Below, piece by piece: positions 54,694 to 63,003 of a stretch of 64,000 nt of DNA. The stretch spans positions 1 through 64,000 of the forward strand of contig NZ_JZKH01000007.1 in assembly GCF_000961885.1 (NCBI RefSeq). The letters run 5' to 3'. The notes below the pieces were generated by a model. The model saw only the letters and a list, made by a program, of their open reading frames with translations. It did no database searches and had not been told where the DNA came from. Within the stretch, counting starts at the first letter, position 1; every line of letters starts with the position of its first letter. The position numbers were made by a program, and so were the translations under genes. The stretch comes from Streptomyces rubellomurinus. Lineage in GTDB: Bacteria > Actinomycetota > Actinomycetes > Streptomycetales > Streptomycetaceae.

Positions 54694-55923
54694 ATGTGCT
54701 CCATGCATGTCGAAAGCGGAAAGGCGCGGAAGGAGCCGGGCGACGCCGGACGCGGTGTCGACCGGCGGGCGCTGATCGCGGGCGGCGTGGTGCTCGCGGC
54801 CGGAATCGGCGCGGGCGTCGGGGCGTTGGCGCGCGGTAGCGGCTCCGAGCCCGCCGCGGCGGCCGCGCCGCCGCCCCCGTCGACCGGGCCCGCGCTGCCC
54901 TTCCACGGGCCCCGGCAGTCCGGGGTGACGGCGCCCCAGCAGCCCGCCACCCAGCTGCTCGCCTTCGACCTCGCGCCCGCCGCCGTCTCGGACGGCCGGG
55001 CGGCGCTGCGCTCCCTGCTGAGCGACCTCACCCGGCTGCTCGCCGAGGCCACGGCCGGAACCTCCGCCGATCCCCGGCTGCGCGGTGGCGAGGACGCCCG
55101 GCTGAGCAGCCTCGTCGCGCTCGGCCCGGCGCTCACCGGGCGGCTCGGCCTCAACGCCCCGGCCGGCCTCGCCGAGTTGCCGGCCTTCCCCGGCGACCGG
55201 CTCGACCCGGCGCGCGGCGGCGGCGACCTCGTGCTGCAGCTGTGCGCGGCCGACCGCTGGCCGGTCAGCGTCCTCGCCGAGCAGGTCGCGGCGGCGGTGG
55301 CGGCCAAGGGCGGCACGCCGCGCTGGACCCAGAGCGGGTTCCTGCCCCGCACGGCCCCCGGCACCACCCCGCGCAACCTCTTCGGCTACAAGGACGGCAC
55401 CGCCAACCCCGACGAGGAGACGGCGAAGCAGTGGGTCTGGGGCCCGGCGGGCGGTCCGTACGAGCACGGGACGGTGCTCGTCTACCGGCGCATCCGGATG
55501 GACACCGCCGCGTTCGCGGCCCTCGCGGAGGACCGCCGCGACCAGGCGATGGGCCGCCGGATCGGCGACGGCGCACCGCTCACGGGTGCGGCCGAGCACG
55601 ACGATCCCGACATCTACGCCAAGAACCCGGACGGCTCGTACGTCATCCCGGCCGGCGCCCACGTGCGGCTCAGCAGCCCGCGGCTCGACGGCGGCGCGCG
55701 GATCCTGCGGCGCGGCTACAGCTACGACGACGGGGCGGGGGACCGGGGGCTGCTGTTCTGCGCGTTCATGCGGGATCCGGGGCAGTTCACCCGGATCCAG
55801 AACCGGCTGGCGGCGAAGGACGCGCTGAATCCGTTCCTGGAGCACAACGGCTCGGCGGTGGCGTACGTCCTGCCGGGAGTGGCGGCCGAGGGCGGGGTGC
55901 TGGGGGAGTCGCTCTGGGGGTGA
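54694..55923 (+). CDS. Tat-exported Dyp-type heme peroxidase
   Basis: The 409-residue protein oxidises dyes, phenols or metals with hydrogen peroxide. A Tat signal VDRRALIAGGVVLAAGIGAGVG is followed by the ferredoxin-like fold; the family motif GxxDG is GYKDGTANP near residue 232, the proximal heme His is probably in AEHDDPDIYAKNPDG, and the distal Arg lies in ILRRGYSYDDG. The start is ambiguous: ATG at 54670, 54694 or 54703. I choose 54694 because a TATCGT lies five bases upstream, suggesting a leaderless transcript. It is divergent from the beta-helix lipoprotein. Confidence 0.85.
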   Translation: MCSMHVESGKARKEPGDAGRGVDRRALIAGGVVLAAGIGAGVGALARGSGSEPAAAAAPPPPSTGPALPFHGPRQSGVTAPQQPATQLLAFDLAPAAVSDGRAALRSLLSDLTRLLAEATAGTSADPRLRGGEDARLSSLVALGPALTGRLGLNAPAGLAELPAFPGDRLDPARGGGDLVLQLCAADRWPVSVLAEQVAAAVAAKGGTPRWTQSGFLPRTAPGTTPRNLFGYKDGTANPDEETAKQWVWGPAGGPYEHGTVLVYRRIRMDTAAFAALAEDRRDQAMGRRIGDGAPLTGAAEHDDPDIYAKNPDGSYVIPAGAHVRLSSPRLDGGARILRRGYSYDDGAGDRGLLFCAFMRDPGQFTRIQNRLAAKDALNPFLEHNGSAVAYVLPGVAAEGGVLGESLWG

Positions 55924-55955
55924 CCGGCGGGATACCCCTACCCCGTACTGCCCGG

Positions 55956-56237
55956 TTAGGACCGGACCAGGCGGGCGATGGCCCGGTTGGCCTCGCGGAT
56001 CTTGGTGCCGGCCTCCTGGCCGCCCTCGCTGATGGCGTCCCGGACGCAGCATTCGATGTGCTCGTCCAGGAGTTGGAGGGCGAAGGACTGCAGGGCGCGG
56101 CTGGCGGCGGAGACCTGGGTGAGGACGTCGATGCAGTAGGTGTCCTGCTCGACCATGCGCTGCAGGCCGCGGATCTGGCCCTCGACGCGGCGCAGCCGCT
56201 TGAGGAAGTCGTCCTTGTGGGAGCTGTAGCCGGCCAT
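55956..56237 (-). CDS. csoR: Copper-sensing repressor CsoR
   Basis: The 93-residue helical protein belongs to the CsoR/RcnR family. The Cu(I) ligands are in place: Cys35 (DTYCIDVLTQ), His60 and Cys64 (LLDEHIECCV). Copper binding releases it from DNA. The ATG at 56237 gives the standard length; longer readings are unlikely. It is convergent with the Dyp gene and lies just downstream of the copZ-like gene, before which a CsoR-type operator is found. Confidence 0.93.
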   Translation of the reverse strand: MAGYSSHKDDFLKRLRRVEGQIRGLQRMVEQDTYCIDVLTQVSAASRALQSFALQLLDEHIECCVRDAISEGGQEAGTKIREANRAIARLVRS

Positions 56238-56301
56238 GGCCGTCTCCGGTTCCTGTGCGGTGGGGCGGGCCCTCACTGTACCGGCGGGGCGGGGTGTGTC
56301 G

Positions 56302-56344
56302 GCCCGGGCGGAACGGACGGGGAAGTGCGACGTCCCGCCCGGGC
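56302..56344 (-). terminator. Terminator between the copZ-like gene and csoR
   Basis: A 14-bp stem with one mismatch (56302-56315 with 56331-56344) lies 12 bases beyond the copZ-like stop codon. Confidence 0.65.
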
Positions 56345-56355
56345 CCGCCGGTGGG

Positions 56356-56676
56356 TCAGCCCGCGAGGCGGCCGACCAGCTCGTAGCCCGCCTCGTCGAT
56401 GGCCTCGCCGACCTCGGCGTCGCTCAGGGACGCGGCGCTGTCGACGGTCACGGTGCCGGTGGCGAGGTCGACGGCGACCTCGGTGACGCCCTCGATCTTC
56501 TTCAACTCGGCGGTCACGGCGGTGACGCAGTGGCCGCAGGTCATGCCCTTCACCTGGAAGGCGGCGCGCTCGGCGGTGGTGGCGGCGGGGGCCGCGGCGG
56601 TGCCGGTGCCGCACGAGCCGCAGCAGGAGGAGCCCTCGGTGGTGGCCGACTCGACGGTGACGGTGGTCTCGCTCAT
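56356..56676 (-). CDS. copZ: Copper chaperone CopZ-like protein with an extra N-terminal cysteine motif
   Basis: The 106-residue cytosolic protein carries one HMA domain (residues about 38-104) with the metal motif GMTCGHC (Cys47, Cys50). Residues 1-37 are an extension with CCGSC (Cys18, Cys19, Cys22), which could bind a second metal ion. The ATG at 56676 is preceded by GAGGAG. A CsoR operator lies 80 bases upstream. No copper-transporting P-type ATPase is next to it, contrary to the common copZ-copA arrangement. Confidence 0.87.
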   Translation of the reverse strand: MSETTVTVESATTEGSSCCGSCGTGTAAAPAATTAERAAFQVKGMTCGHCVTAVTAELKKIEGVTEVAVDLATGTVTVDSAASLSDAEVGEAIDEAGYELVGRLAG

Positions 56677-56753
56677 GGTGTGCTCCTCTGTCGTCGGTGC
56701 CCGGAGCCGGTCGGGCGGGGTGGCCCGGCGGCTGCTTCCTGATGAACATACCA

Positions 56754-56768
56754 TACCCCCCTAGGGTA
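56754..56768. promoter_or_regulatory. CsoR-type copper operator
   Basis: TACCCCCCTAGGGTA matches the TACCC-N5-GGGTA dyad recognised by CsoR repressors. It lies 78 bases upstream of the copZ-like start, and further TACC/CATACC half-motifs flank it. Copper-inducible expression is inferred. Confidence 0.75.
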
Positions 56769-56855
56769 CCCGGAAGGGATTCGGTAGGAGCTCGGGAAGG
56801 GGCGATTCGCGCCGTGGCGGCCGGGGTTGGGCTTCCGGGGTCGGGCGTCCGGGCC

Positions 56856-57347
56856 TCAGCTCCGTACGGTGACCTGGATGTTCTTCGTGGCGGCGTTGGC
56901 GCACCGGGGGTCCGGGCGGGTCGGCGACGCCGGGCAGTGGCCCCGGTCCTCGAACCTCCAGCTGAGCGTGGTGGTGCCGGGGGCGACGGCGACGAAGACC
57001 TGGTCGCCCTCGGTGGAGCAGCCGATGCTGTCCTCCGGGCAGGGGGCGGTGACGAAGTCCGGGCCGCGCCGCACCACGGCGCTGTCGCCGGCCGACGTCG
57101 GCTCCCAGGCCCAGGCGGTCGGGTTCGTGAGGCGTCCGCGGACGCCCAGGCTCTGTCCGACCGTCAGGGTCACCGTCTCGGTCGGGTAGGGGGAGGCGGC
57201 GTCGTGGGCCTCCTTCAGGTCGGGGAGCGCGATCTCCGTGGTCGGCGCGGCGGGCGGCGTCGGCCCGCTGTCGCAGGCGGCGAGCAGCGGAGCGAGGGCC
57301 AGGAGCCCCGCCCCGATCCGGATCGCTGTGCGGAGTCGGTCGGCCAT
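56856..57347 (-). CDS. Lipoprotein with chagasin-like (I42) inhibitor features
   Basis: The 163-residue protein has a signal peptide with lipobox LLAAC (Cys25). The mature part contains VTLTVGQSLGVRGRLTNPTAWAWEPTSAGDSAVV and GTTTLSWRFEDRGHCP, which resemble the NPTTGYxW and GxxTLxxxYxRPW motifs of the chagasin cysteine-protease inhibitor fold. Four Cys in the mature region suggest two disulfides. Protease inhibition is inferred. The ATG at 57347 follows AGGGGA. Confidence 0.65.
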   Translation of the reverse strand: MADRLRTAIRIGAGLLALAPLLAACDSGPTPPAAPTTEIALPDLKEAHDAASPYPTETVTLTVGQSLGVRGRLTNPTAWAWEPTSAGDSAVVRRGPDFVTAPCPEDSIGCSTEGDQVFVAVAPGTTTLSWRFEDRGHCPASPTRPDPRCANAATKNIQVTVRS

Positions 57348-57673
57348 CGGTGGGTCCCCTCGTCGTCCTGCTGCTGCCCGTCGTGATCGAACGGGTGCAG
57401 AGACGCCCCGCCCGGCGGCGCGGTTGCGCTCCCGGCCGCCGCGCCGTGCCGGTCGGTGCGTCGGCGGGTTGTGCTTCCGGGGTACCCCTGGCCGGTATGG
57501 CGTGTGCGGCGCGCACGCGCCGGGGCACGGCCTGAGGCCCAGGCGGTGGTGCACAAGGCCACCGTCGTCCGGCTGCTCGGCGACGACCGCCCGCGCACGC
57601 TCGCCGTCGCCGGGGGCACGGCGCTGCTCCCGCGCAGGTCCCGGCATCGCCTTCCGGCTGCCGGCGGTTGCCC
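57348..57673. other. Intergenic region with a coding-like stretch
   Basis: This 326-base gap separates two leftward genes. From about 57535 to 57630, one rightward frame reads EAQAVVHKATVVRLLGDD and TLAVAGGTALLP with G or C in nearly every third position, but has no start and runs on into the response regulator gene. It may be a gene remnant. Elsewhere no promoter was clearly seen. Confidence 0.4.
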
Positions 57674-58357
57674 CTACCGGCTACGCGGCACGAGTCCGGT
57701 CTCGAAGGCGATGATCGCCAGGTGGACGCGGTTGCGAGCCTCGAGCTTGGCGAACAGACGCGCGACATGGGTCTTCGCGGTCGCCGCGCTGATCACCAGC
57801 CGCTCGGCTATCTCCGTGTTCGACAGTCCCTGTCCGACCAGTGCCAGCACCTCGCGCTCCCGGTCGGTGATCCCCGTGATGGGACTCGGGTCCGCGGCGG
57901 GCTCGGTGTCCGGTTCGGGGGCCGCGGGGCGGGACGTTCCGGCGAAGTCCGCGATCAGCCGTCGGGTCACGCTCGGCGCGATCAGCGCGTCGCCCGCGGC
58001 CACCACCCGGATCGCTTCCAGGATCGCGTCCAGGGCCATGCTCTTGAGCAGGAATCCGCTGGCCCCGGCGCGCAGTGCGCCGTAGACGTACTCGTCGTGG
58101 TCGAAGGTCGTCAGCACCAGCACCTTGGGCGGGTCCGGCTCGGCGGTCGCCTGTCGGGTCGCCTCGATCCCGTCCATGCCCGGCATCCGGATGTCCATCA
58201 CCACGACGTCCGGCCGCAGTTCACGCACCAGGCGCACCGCCTCGCGGCCGTCGCCGGCCTGGCCGACCACCTCCAGGTCGTCGGTGTCGCCGATCAGGAT
58301 CCCGAGCCCGACCAGCATCAGCGGCTGGTCGTCGACCAGGAGCACGCGCACGCTCAT
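57674..58357 (-). CDS. NarL/LuxR-family response regulator
   Basis: The 227-residue protein has a receiver domain (residues 1-120: acidic pair Asp9-Asp10, phosphorylated Asp55 in VVVMDIRMPGMDG, LKSM lysine) and a C-terminal LuxR HTH (about 155-220: ITDREREVLALVGQGLSNTEIAERLVISAATAKTHVARLFAKLEARNRVHLAIIAFE). It overlaps the preceding histidine kinase gene by four bases and is its partner. It probably controls the divergent ABC transporter. Confidence 0.95.
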   Translation of the reverse strand: MSVRVLLVDDQPLMLVGLGILIGDTDDLEVVGQAGDGREAVRLVRELRPDVVVMDIRMPGMDGIEATRQATAEPDPPKVLVLTTFDHDEYVYGALRAGASGFLLKSMALDAILEAIRVVAAGDALIAPSVTRRLIADFAGTSRPAAPEPDTEPAADPSPITGITDREREVLALVGQGLSNTEIAERLVISAATAKTHVARLFAKLEARNRVHLAIIAFETGLVPRSR

Positions 58358-59553
58358 GCCGGGAGCCTCGCAGCCACTCGGAATCCGCCCTCCGGGCGCC
58401 GGCCCGCGCTGAACTGGCCGGACAGCAGCGTCACCCGCTCGCGCATGCCGAGCAGGCCGAAGCCGCTCCCGCCGGCCGCCGTCGAGGGCTTCGGCCGGCC
58501 GGGCCCGCCGAGACCGTCGTCCCCGTCGTCCACCACCTCGATCGTCACCCCTTCAGGCTCGTAACCGACCGCCACCCGGCACGTCCGCGCACCGGAATGC
58601 CGCACCACGTTCGTCACCGACTCCTGGACGATCCGGAACGCCGACAGCTCGATCTCCGGCGGCAGCGGACGCCGCTCGCCCCGCCAGGTCACCTGGACCC
58701 GCACCCCGGCGTCGGCCGTGCGTTCGGCGAGCTGCGGGACGTCGGCCAGGCTGCCGGCCGGCGCCAGCGGAGCGGCCTGCGGCACGGCGTCGTCCGGCTC
58801 GGCGCGGCGCAGCGCCCCGAGTATGCGCTGCAGCTCCAGCAGCGTCTCCCGGCTGGTGGTCTCGATGCCGGTCAGCGCCTGCCGCGTCTGCTCGGGCTTG
58901 GTCTCCACGACCCGCGCCGCCGCTCCCGACAGCACCGTGATGATCCCGATGCTGTGCGCGACGCTGTCGTGCAGCTCGCGGGCGATCCGCAGCCGCTCCG
59001 CCATGACGGCGCGGGCCTCGGTCTGCTCGCGCAGGGCTTCGAGGTATTCACGGCGTTTGCGGTACACCCGGCCGAAGACCCACGCGACCGCGAACCACAA
59101 CGCGAACCCCCCGGCCCACTGGACCGCGTCGCTGACGGACTGTTCGCGGGTGTGGATGTCGTTGACGAGCGCGGCCGCGACGCCCGCGACGGAGCCGACG
59201 GCGGCGGCCTTGGGCCGCCGGACGGCGAGGTACCCGGCCAAGCCGACGAGCAGGACGAACACGATCGAGGGCCGCGCGCCGAAGGCGTCGCCGAGGACCG
59301 TTTCGCCCAGGACCGTCGCGAAGACCGCCGCCGGCAGACGGCGCACCAGCAGAACCGGCAGGGCGAGCACGATGTACAGGCCGACCGACTGGGCGGGTTC
59401 GAGGTCGGGGAACGGGAACAGGCCGTTTTCAGGGGTCGGCATCGTCAAGGGGAGCATCAGCGCGTACAAGCAGGCGGTGGCCAGGACCACGGCCCGTGAC
59501 GTCAGCCGGGTCACGCGCTTCGATGTCGAGAGACGCTGGAGGAGCTGTTCCAT
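58354..59553 (-). CDS. NarL-type sensor histidine kinase
   Basis: The 399-residue membrane kinase has about five N-terminal membrane segments (residues 18-160), a HisKA_3 dimerisation domain with phospho-His195 in RIARELHDSVAHSIG, and an ATPase domain with VRHSGAR and VDDGDDGLGG...GFGLLGMRERV. The short loops suggest sensing within the membrane. No ribosome binding site precedes the ATG at 59553; TACGAT seven bases upstream suggests a leaderless transcript. Confidence 0.92.
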   Translation of the reverse strand: MEQLLQRLSTSKRVTRLTSRAVVLATACLYALMLPLTMPTPENGLFPFPDLEPAQSVGLYIVLALPVLLVRRLPAAVFATVLGETVLGDAFGARPSIVFVLLVGLAGYLAVRRPKAAAVGSVAGVAAALVNDIHTREQSVSDAVQWAGGFALWFAVAWVFGRVYRKRREYLEALREQTEARAVMAERLRIARELHDSVAHSIGIITVLSGAAARVVETKPEQTRQALTGIETTSRETLLELQRILGALRRAEPDDAVPQAAPLAPAGSLADVPQLAERTADAGVRVQVTWRGERRPLPPEIELSAFRIVQESVTNVVRHSGARTCRVAVGYEPEGVTIEVVDDGDDGLGGPGRPKPSTAAGGSGFGLLGMRERVTLLSGQFSAGRRPEGGFRVAARLPA

Positions 59554-59680
59554 GCGGAAGATCGTAGGGAGCGGCGTCGGCTCCGCGCGTCGCCCCGGGG
59601 GTGTACGCCGGATACGCCCCCGAGCCGACGGCCTGGGAGAACGTGACATCCGCCGGCCGACGCGGTGGATCGGGGCCCGC

Positions 59681-59696
59681 TCCTAGGTTCGTGGCC
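59681..59696 (+). promoter_or_regulatory. Leaderless-type promoter of the ABC transporter operon
   Basis: TAGGTT lies seven bases before the ATG at 59697, and no ribosome binding site is present. A similar arrangement precedes the divergent kinase gene, so both transcripts may be leaderless. Confidence 0.4.
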
Positions 59697-60425
59697 ATGA
59701 CGAATGCACCGATGATCGAACTTCGCGACACGACGAAGAAGTACGACGACGGCCCGCCCGCACTGGCCGGCGTCACCCTGTCCGTGGCGGCTGGTGAGTG
59801 CGTGGCGATCCTCGGTCATTCCGGCAGTGGCAAGTCCACGCTGCTGAACCTGATCGCGGGTCTGGACAAGCCTTCCAGCGGCACCGTGACCGTCGACGGC
59901 ACCCGCGTCGACCAGCTCGGCGAGGCCGATTCGGCGCGGTACCGCCGGGCCTCCATCGGCATGGTCTTCCAGTTCTTCAACCTGCTGGACGACCTGACCG
60001 TGTTGGACAACGTCATGGTTCCGGCGCAGTTGGCCGGGATGGGCAAGCGCGAAGCGCAGCGGCGGGCCGTCGACCTGCTCGGCTCGCTGGACATCGACCG
60101 GCACGCCAAGACCTATCCGCAGCGGTTGTCCGGCGGGCAGCGGCAGCGGGTGGCGGTGGCCAGGGCCCTGATGAACGACCCGGCGCTGCTGCTGGCCGAC
60201 GAGCCGACCGGCGCTCTGGACTCGAGCTCGGCCGAGGACGTGCGCGAGCTGCTGCTGGAGCTGAACAGCGACGGCCAGACCATCCTGCTGGTCACCCACG
60301 ACGTGCAGCTGGCCGCGAGCACCGCGGGCCGCACGATCGAGTTGGTGGACGGCTCCGTGGCCCGCGACGTGGTCAACCCGGCCGGCGGCGCCACCGTCAA
60401 CAGCTCGGCGGGAGCGGTCCGTTGA
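59697..60425 (+). CDS. ABC transporter ATPase (MacB/LolD type)
   Basis: The 242-residue ATPase has Walker A ILGHSGSGKSTLL (residues 38-50), signature RLSGGQRQRVAVARAL, Walker B LLLADEPTGALDSSSAEDV and the switch His in VTHD. Such ATPases drive FtsX-type permeases that pump peptides or act on the envelope. The gene is divergent from a two-component system. Its stop overlaps the permease start by four bases. Confidence 0.95.
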   Translation: MTNAPMIELRDTTKKYDDGPPALAGVTLSVAAGECVAILGHSGSGKSTLLNLIAGLDKPSSGTVTVDGTRVDQLGEADSARYRRASIGMVFQFFNLLDDLTVLDNVMVPAQLAGMGKREAQRRAVDLLGSLDIDRHAKTYPQRLSGGQRQRVAVARALMNDPALLLADEPTGALDSSSAEDVRELLLELNSDGQTILLVTHDVQLAASTAGRTIELVDGSVARDVVNPAGGATVNSSAGAVR

Positions 60426-62839
60426 GCGCCCTGGGCAAGGTCGTACGCTCCGGCGTGGGCCGCCGTCGGGTCCAGTCCGTCGTGATGGCCCTGACGACGT
60501 TCGCGGCGGTGACGTCCGCCGTGCTCTCCCTCGGCCTCCTGGCCGTCGTGCAGGCGCCGTTCGAGCACGCCTTCCGTGCTCGGGACGGGGCGCACCTGGC
60601 GGTCCAGTTCGACGGTGCGAAGGTCACGGCCGCCCAGGCCACCGCCACCGTGCACGCCGCCGGCGTCACCGAGGCGTCCGGGCCGTACCCGGTCGCCGCC
60701 GCCCTGGACACGACCGTCGGCACCGACTGCCCCGACGAGGCCCTCGCCGGTCACGACAACGGTCCGCTCACCGTCACCACCCGGCCCGACCTGGGGAGCA
60801 CCTCCGGGATGGACCAGCTGGCGCTGACCCGGGGGCGCTGGCCGACGAACCCGGGCGAGATCGCCCTGCCGTGGCAGCACTACGCCGCCGACTGCTTCGG
60901 CGCTTCGGTGGTGTTCTCCTCCCTGCCGGGCAGCCCGTCGTTCAAAGTCGTCGGCTTCGCCAACTCGGTGACCAACAGCGCGACCGCCTTCGCCACCGCC
61001 GACGGTTTCGCGCGGCTCACCGCGGCCGGTGCCAAGTCCGACGTCCAGATGCTCTACCGGTTCGCCACGGCCGGGACCGCCGCCGACATCGCCACCGACA
61101 AGCAGGCGGTGGCCGCCGCCGCGCCGGCGGGCGCGGTCGAGGGCGGGCAGTCGTACCTGACCGCGGAGCAGCAGGCGACCGGGAACGCCAAGGCCTACGT
61201 GCCGTTCCTGACCGCCTTCGGGATCCTCGGGCTGTTCATGTCGGTGCTGATCATCTCGATCGTGGTCAGCGGGGCGGTGGCCTCGGGAATCCGGCGCATC
61301 GGGATCCTGAAGTCGTTGGGCTTCACCCCTGCGCAGGTGGCCCGCGCCTACACCGCGCAGGCCATGATCCCGGCGACCCTCGGCGTGGTGCTCGGCACGG
61401 TCTCCGGCAACCTCCTGGCCGTGCCGATCCTGGGCGAGGCCACCAAGCAGCTCGGCGCGGCCAGCGCGGCCGGTGCCACGATTCCGTGGTGGGTCAGCGC
61501 CGTGGTGTCGCTGGGCACCCTGCTGATCGTCGGCGTCACGGCTGTGATCCCGGCACTGCGGGCCGGCCGGATGCCGACGGTGCGGGCCCTGGTGGTCGGC
61601 CGCGCCCCCAAGGCCGGGGGCGGTCGGGCGGCGCAGCGGCTGGCCTCGCGGCTGCCGCTGCCCCGGGCCGTGTCGATGGGCCTGGCCCAGTCGTTCGCCC
61701 GGCCGGCCCGGGCCGTCACGGTCGGTGCGGCGGTGCTGTTCGGCGTGGTGAGCGTCACGTTCGCGGTGGGGCTGGAGTCCGGGTTCACCAAGTACCTGGA
61801 CACCAGCACCTCGGGCTTCAACGTCGCGTCGGAGATCGTGATCCCCACGGCCGACGTGGGCGTGCCCTGGGGTCTCCACGGCCCCAACGACCCGCGCACC
61901 CCGCACCTGGATGCCACCGAGGTGGCCGCCGCGCTCGCCGGGATCCCGGGCACGAAGACCGCGTTCGGCTGGGGCGACAGCGGTGCGACCATGGTCGGCG
62001 CCCCGCCCGGCGGCGAAGCGCCGAGGGTGTTCACGGTCACCGGCGACTTCTCCTGGACGCACATGGAGCTGCTGTCCGGCCGCTGGTACTCGGCGCCCGG
62101 CGAGGCCGTGGTCGGCGACAAGCTGGCCTCGGCGGTGGGGATCCACGTCGGAGACGACGTCACCGTGGTGCAGCAGAACAAGCACCTGTCGCTGAAGGTC
62201 GCCGGCATCAACTTCGACACCAACCAGGGCGACTACACGGTCATGACGGATGCGGCCACCTTCACCGCCGCCGGCCTGACCCCGCACATCGACCAGTTCA
62301 ACGTCCAGCTGGCCTCGAACGTCAGCGGATCGGACTGGTCCACCTCGGCAGCCGCCGCGCTGACCCCGCTGAACGCCTCGGTCGAGTCGAACTCGGGCTG
62401 GGGCAAGAACATCGTGATGATCACCATGGGCGCCCTGGTGGCCACGCTCACGCTGATGATGATCGCGGTCGCCGCGCTCGGGGTGCTGAGCATGGTGGTG
62501 CAGGACACCCGGGAACGGGTCCACGATCTGGGGATCCTTAAGGCCCTCGGGATGACGCCCAAGCAGACCGTCGCGATGGTCCTGACCTCGGTGACACTCA
62601 CCGGCCTGATCGCCGGGCTGATCGGCGTCCCGCTCGGGGTCGCGGTGGAGAAGGCGACGCTGAGCCCGATGGGGGACGCCATCGGCCGGCACCTGCCGCC
62701 GAGCGTGTCCCACGTCTACACCCCCGGGCTGCTCATCCCCCTGCTGGCCGGCGGGATCGTGATCGCCCTGCTCGGGGCACTGCTGCCGGCCGGCTGGGCG
62801 GCCCGGTCGCGGACCGCCACCGCGCTGCGGACCGAGTAG
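60422..62839 (+). CDS. ABC transporter permease with two FtsX domains
   Basis: The 805-residue membrane protein has the layout TM1, extracellular domain, three TM helices (FtsX), then a second copy of the same unit, typical of MacB/BceB-like transporters in actinobacteria. Parts include AFGILGLFMSVLIISIVVSGAVASGIRRIGILKSLGFTPAQVARAYTAQAMIP and VLSMVVQDTRERVHDLGILKALGMTPKQTVAMVLTSVTLTGLIAG. It starts by TTG within the ATPase stop (GTTGA). It may export or detect antimicrobial peptides; the link to the neighbouring two-component system is inferred. Confidence 0.92.
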   Translation: MSALGKVVRSGVGRRRVQSVVMALTTFAAVTSAVLSLGLLAVVQAPFEHAFRARDGAHLAVQFDGAKVTAAQATATVHAAGVTEASGPYPVAAALDTTVGTDCPDEALAGHDNGPLTVTTRPDLGSTSGMDQLALTRGRWPTNPGEIALPWQHYAADCFGASVVFSSLPGSPSFKVVGFANSVTNSATAFATADGFARLTAAGAKSDVQMLYRFATAGTAADIATDKQAVAAAAPAGAVEGGQSYLTAEQQATGNAKAYVPFLTAFGILGLFMSVLIISIVVSGAVASGIRRIGILKSLGFTPAQVARAYTAQAMIPATLGVVLGTVSGNLLAVPILGEATKQLGAASAAGATIPWWVSAVVSLGTLLIVGVTAVIPALRAGRMPTVRALVVGRAPKAGGGRAAQRLASRLPLPRAVSMGLAQSFARPARAVTVGAAVLFGVVSVTFAVGLESGFTKYLDTSTSGFNVASEIVIPTADVGVPWGLHGPNDPRTPHLDATEVAAALAGIPGTKTAFGWGDSGATMVGAPPGGEAPRVFTVTGDFSWTHMELLSGRWYSAPGEAVVGDKLASAVGIHVGDDVTVVQQNKHLSLKVAGINFDTNQGDYTVMTDAATFTAAGLTPHIDQFNVQLASNVSGSDWSTSAAAALTPLNASVESNSGWGKNIVMITMGALVATLTLMMIAVAALGVLSMVVQDTRERVHDLGILKALGMTPKQTVAMVLTSVTLTGLIAGLIGVPLGVAVEKATLSPMGDAIGRHLPPSVSHVYTPGLLIPLLAGGIVIALLGALLPAGWAARSRTATALRTE

Positions 62840-62840
62840 G

Positions 62841-62900
62841 ACGAGCGGGGCGCAGCAGGGCCGAGCAGGGCGCAGCAGGGCCGAGCAGGGCTGAACAGGG
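62841..62900 (+). repeat. Six 10-bp tandem repeats after the permease gene
   Basis: Units such as CGCAGCAGGG and CCGAGCAGGG alternate six times without gaps, starting two bases after the permease stop codon. The last unit is CTGAACAGGG. Confidence 0.8.
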
Positions 62901-62958
62901 CCGCTGGTCGCCGCGGCAAAGCGGTGCTGGGCACCGCACAGCGCGGCAGGAGCGCCGA

Positions 62959-62996
62959 TGCCGACCTCCCCGGTTGATCCCCTCGGGAGGTCGGCA
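62959..62996. terminator. Bidirectional terminator between the permease and HTH genes
   Basis: TGCCGACCTCCC (62959-62970) pairs perfectly with GGGAGGTCGGCA (62985-62996) over a 14-base loop. The two flanking genes are convergent. Confidence 0.8.
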
Positions 62997-63003
62997 CGCC
63001 GGC

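Noticed and set aside
55929..55950. Second CsoR operator (ATACCCCTACCCCGTA) near the csoR stop
   Set aside because: It lacks the GGGTA right arm and lies at the 3' ends of two convergent genes, where an operator would have no promoter to control.
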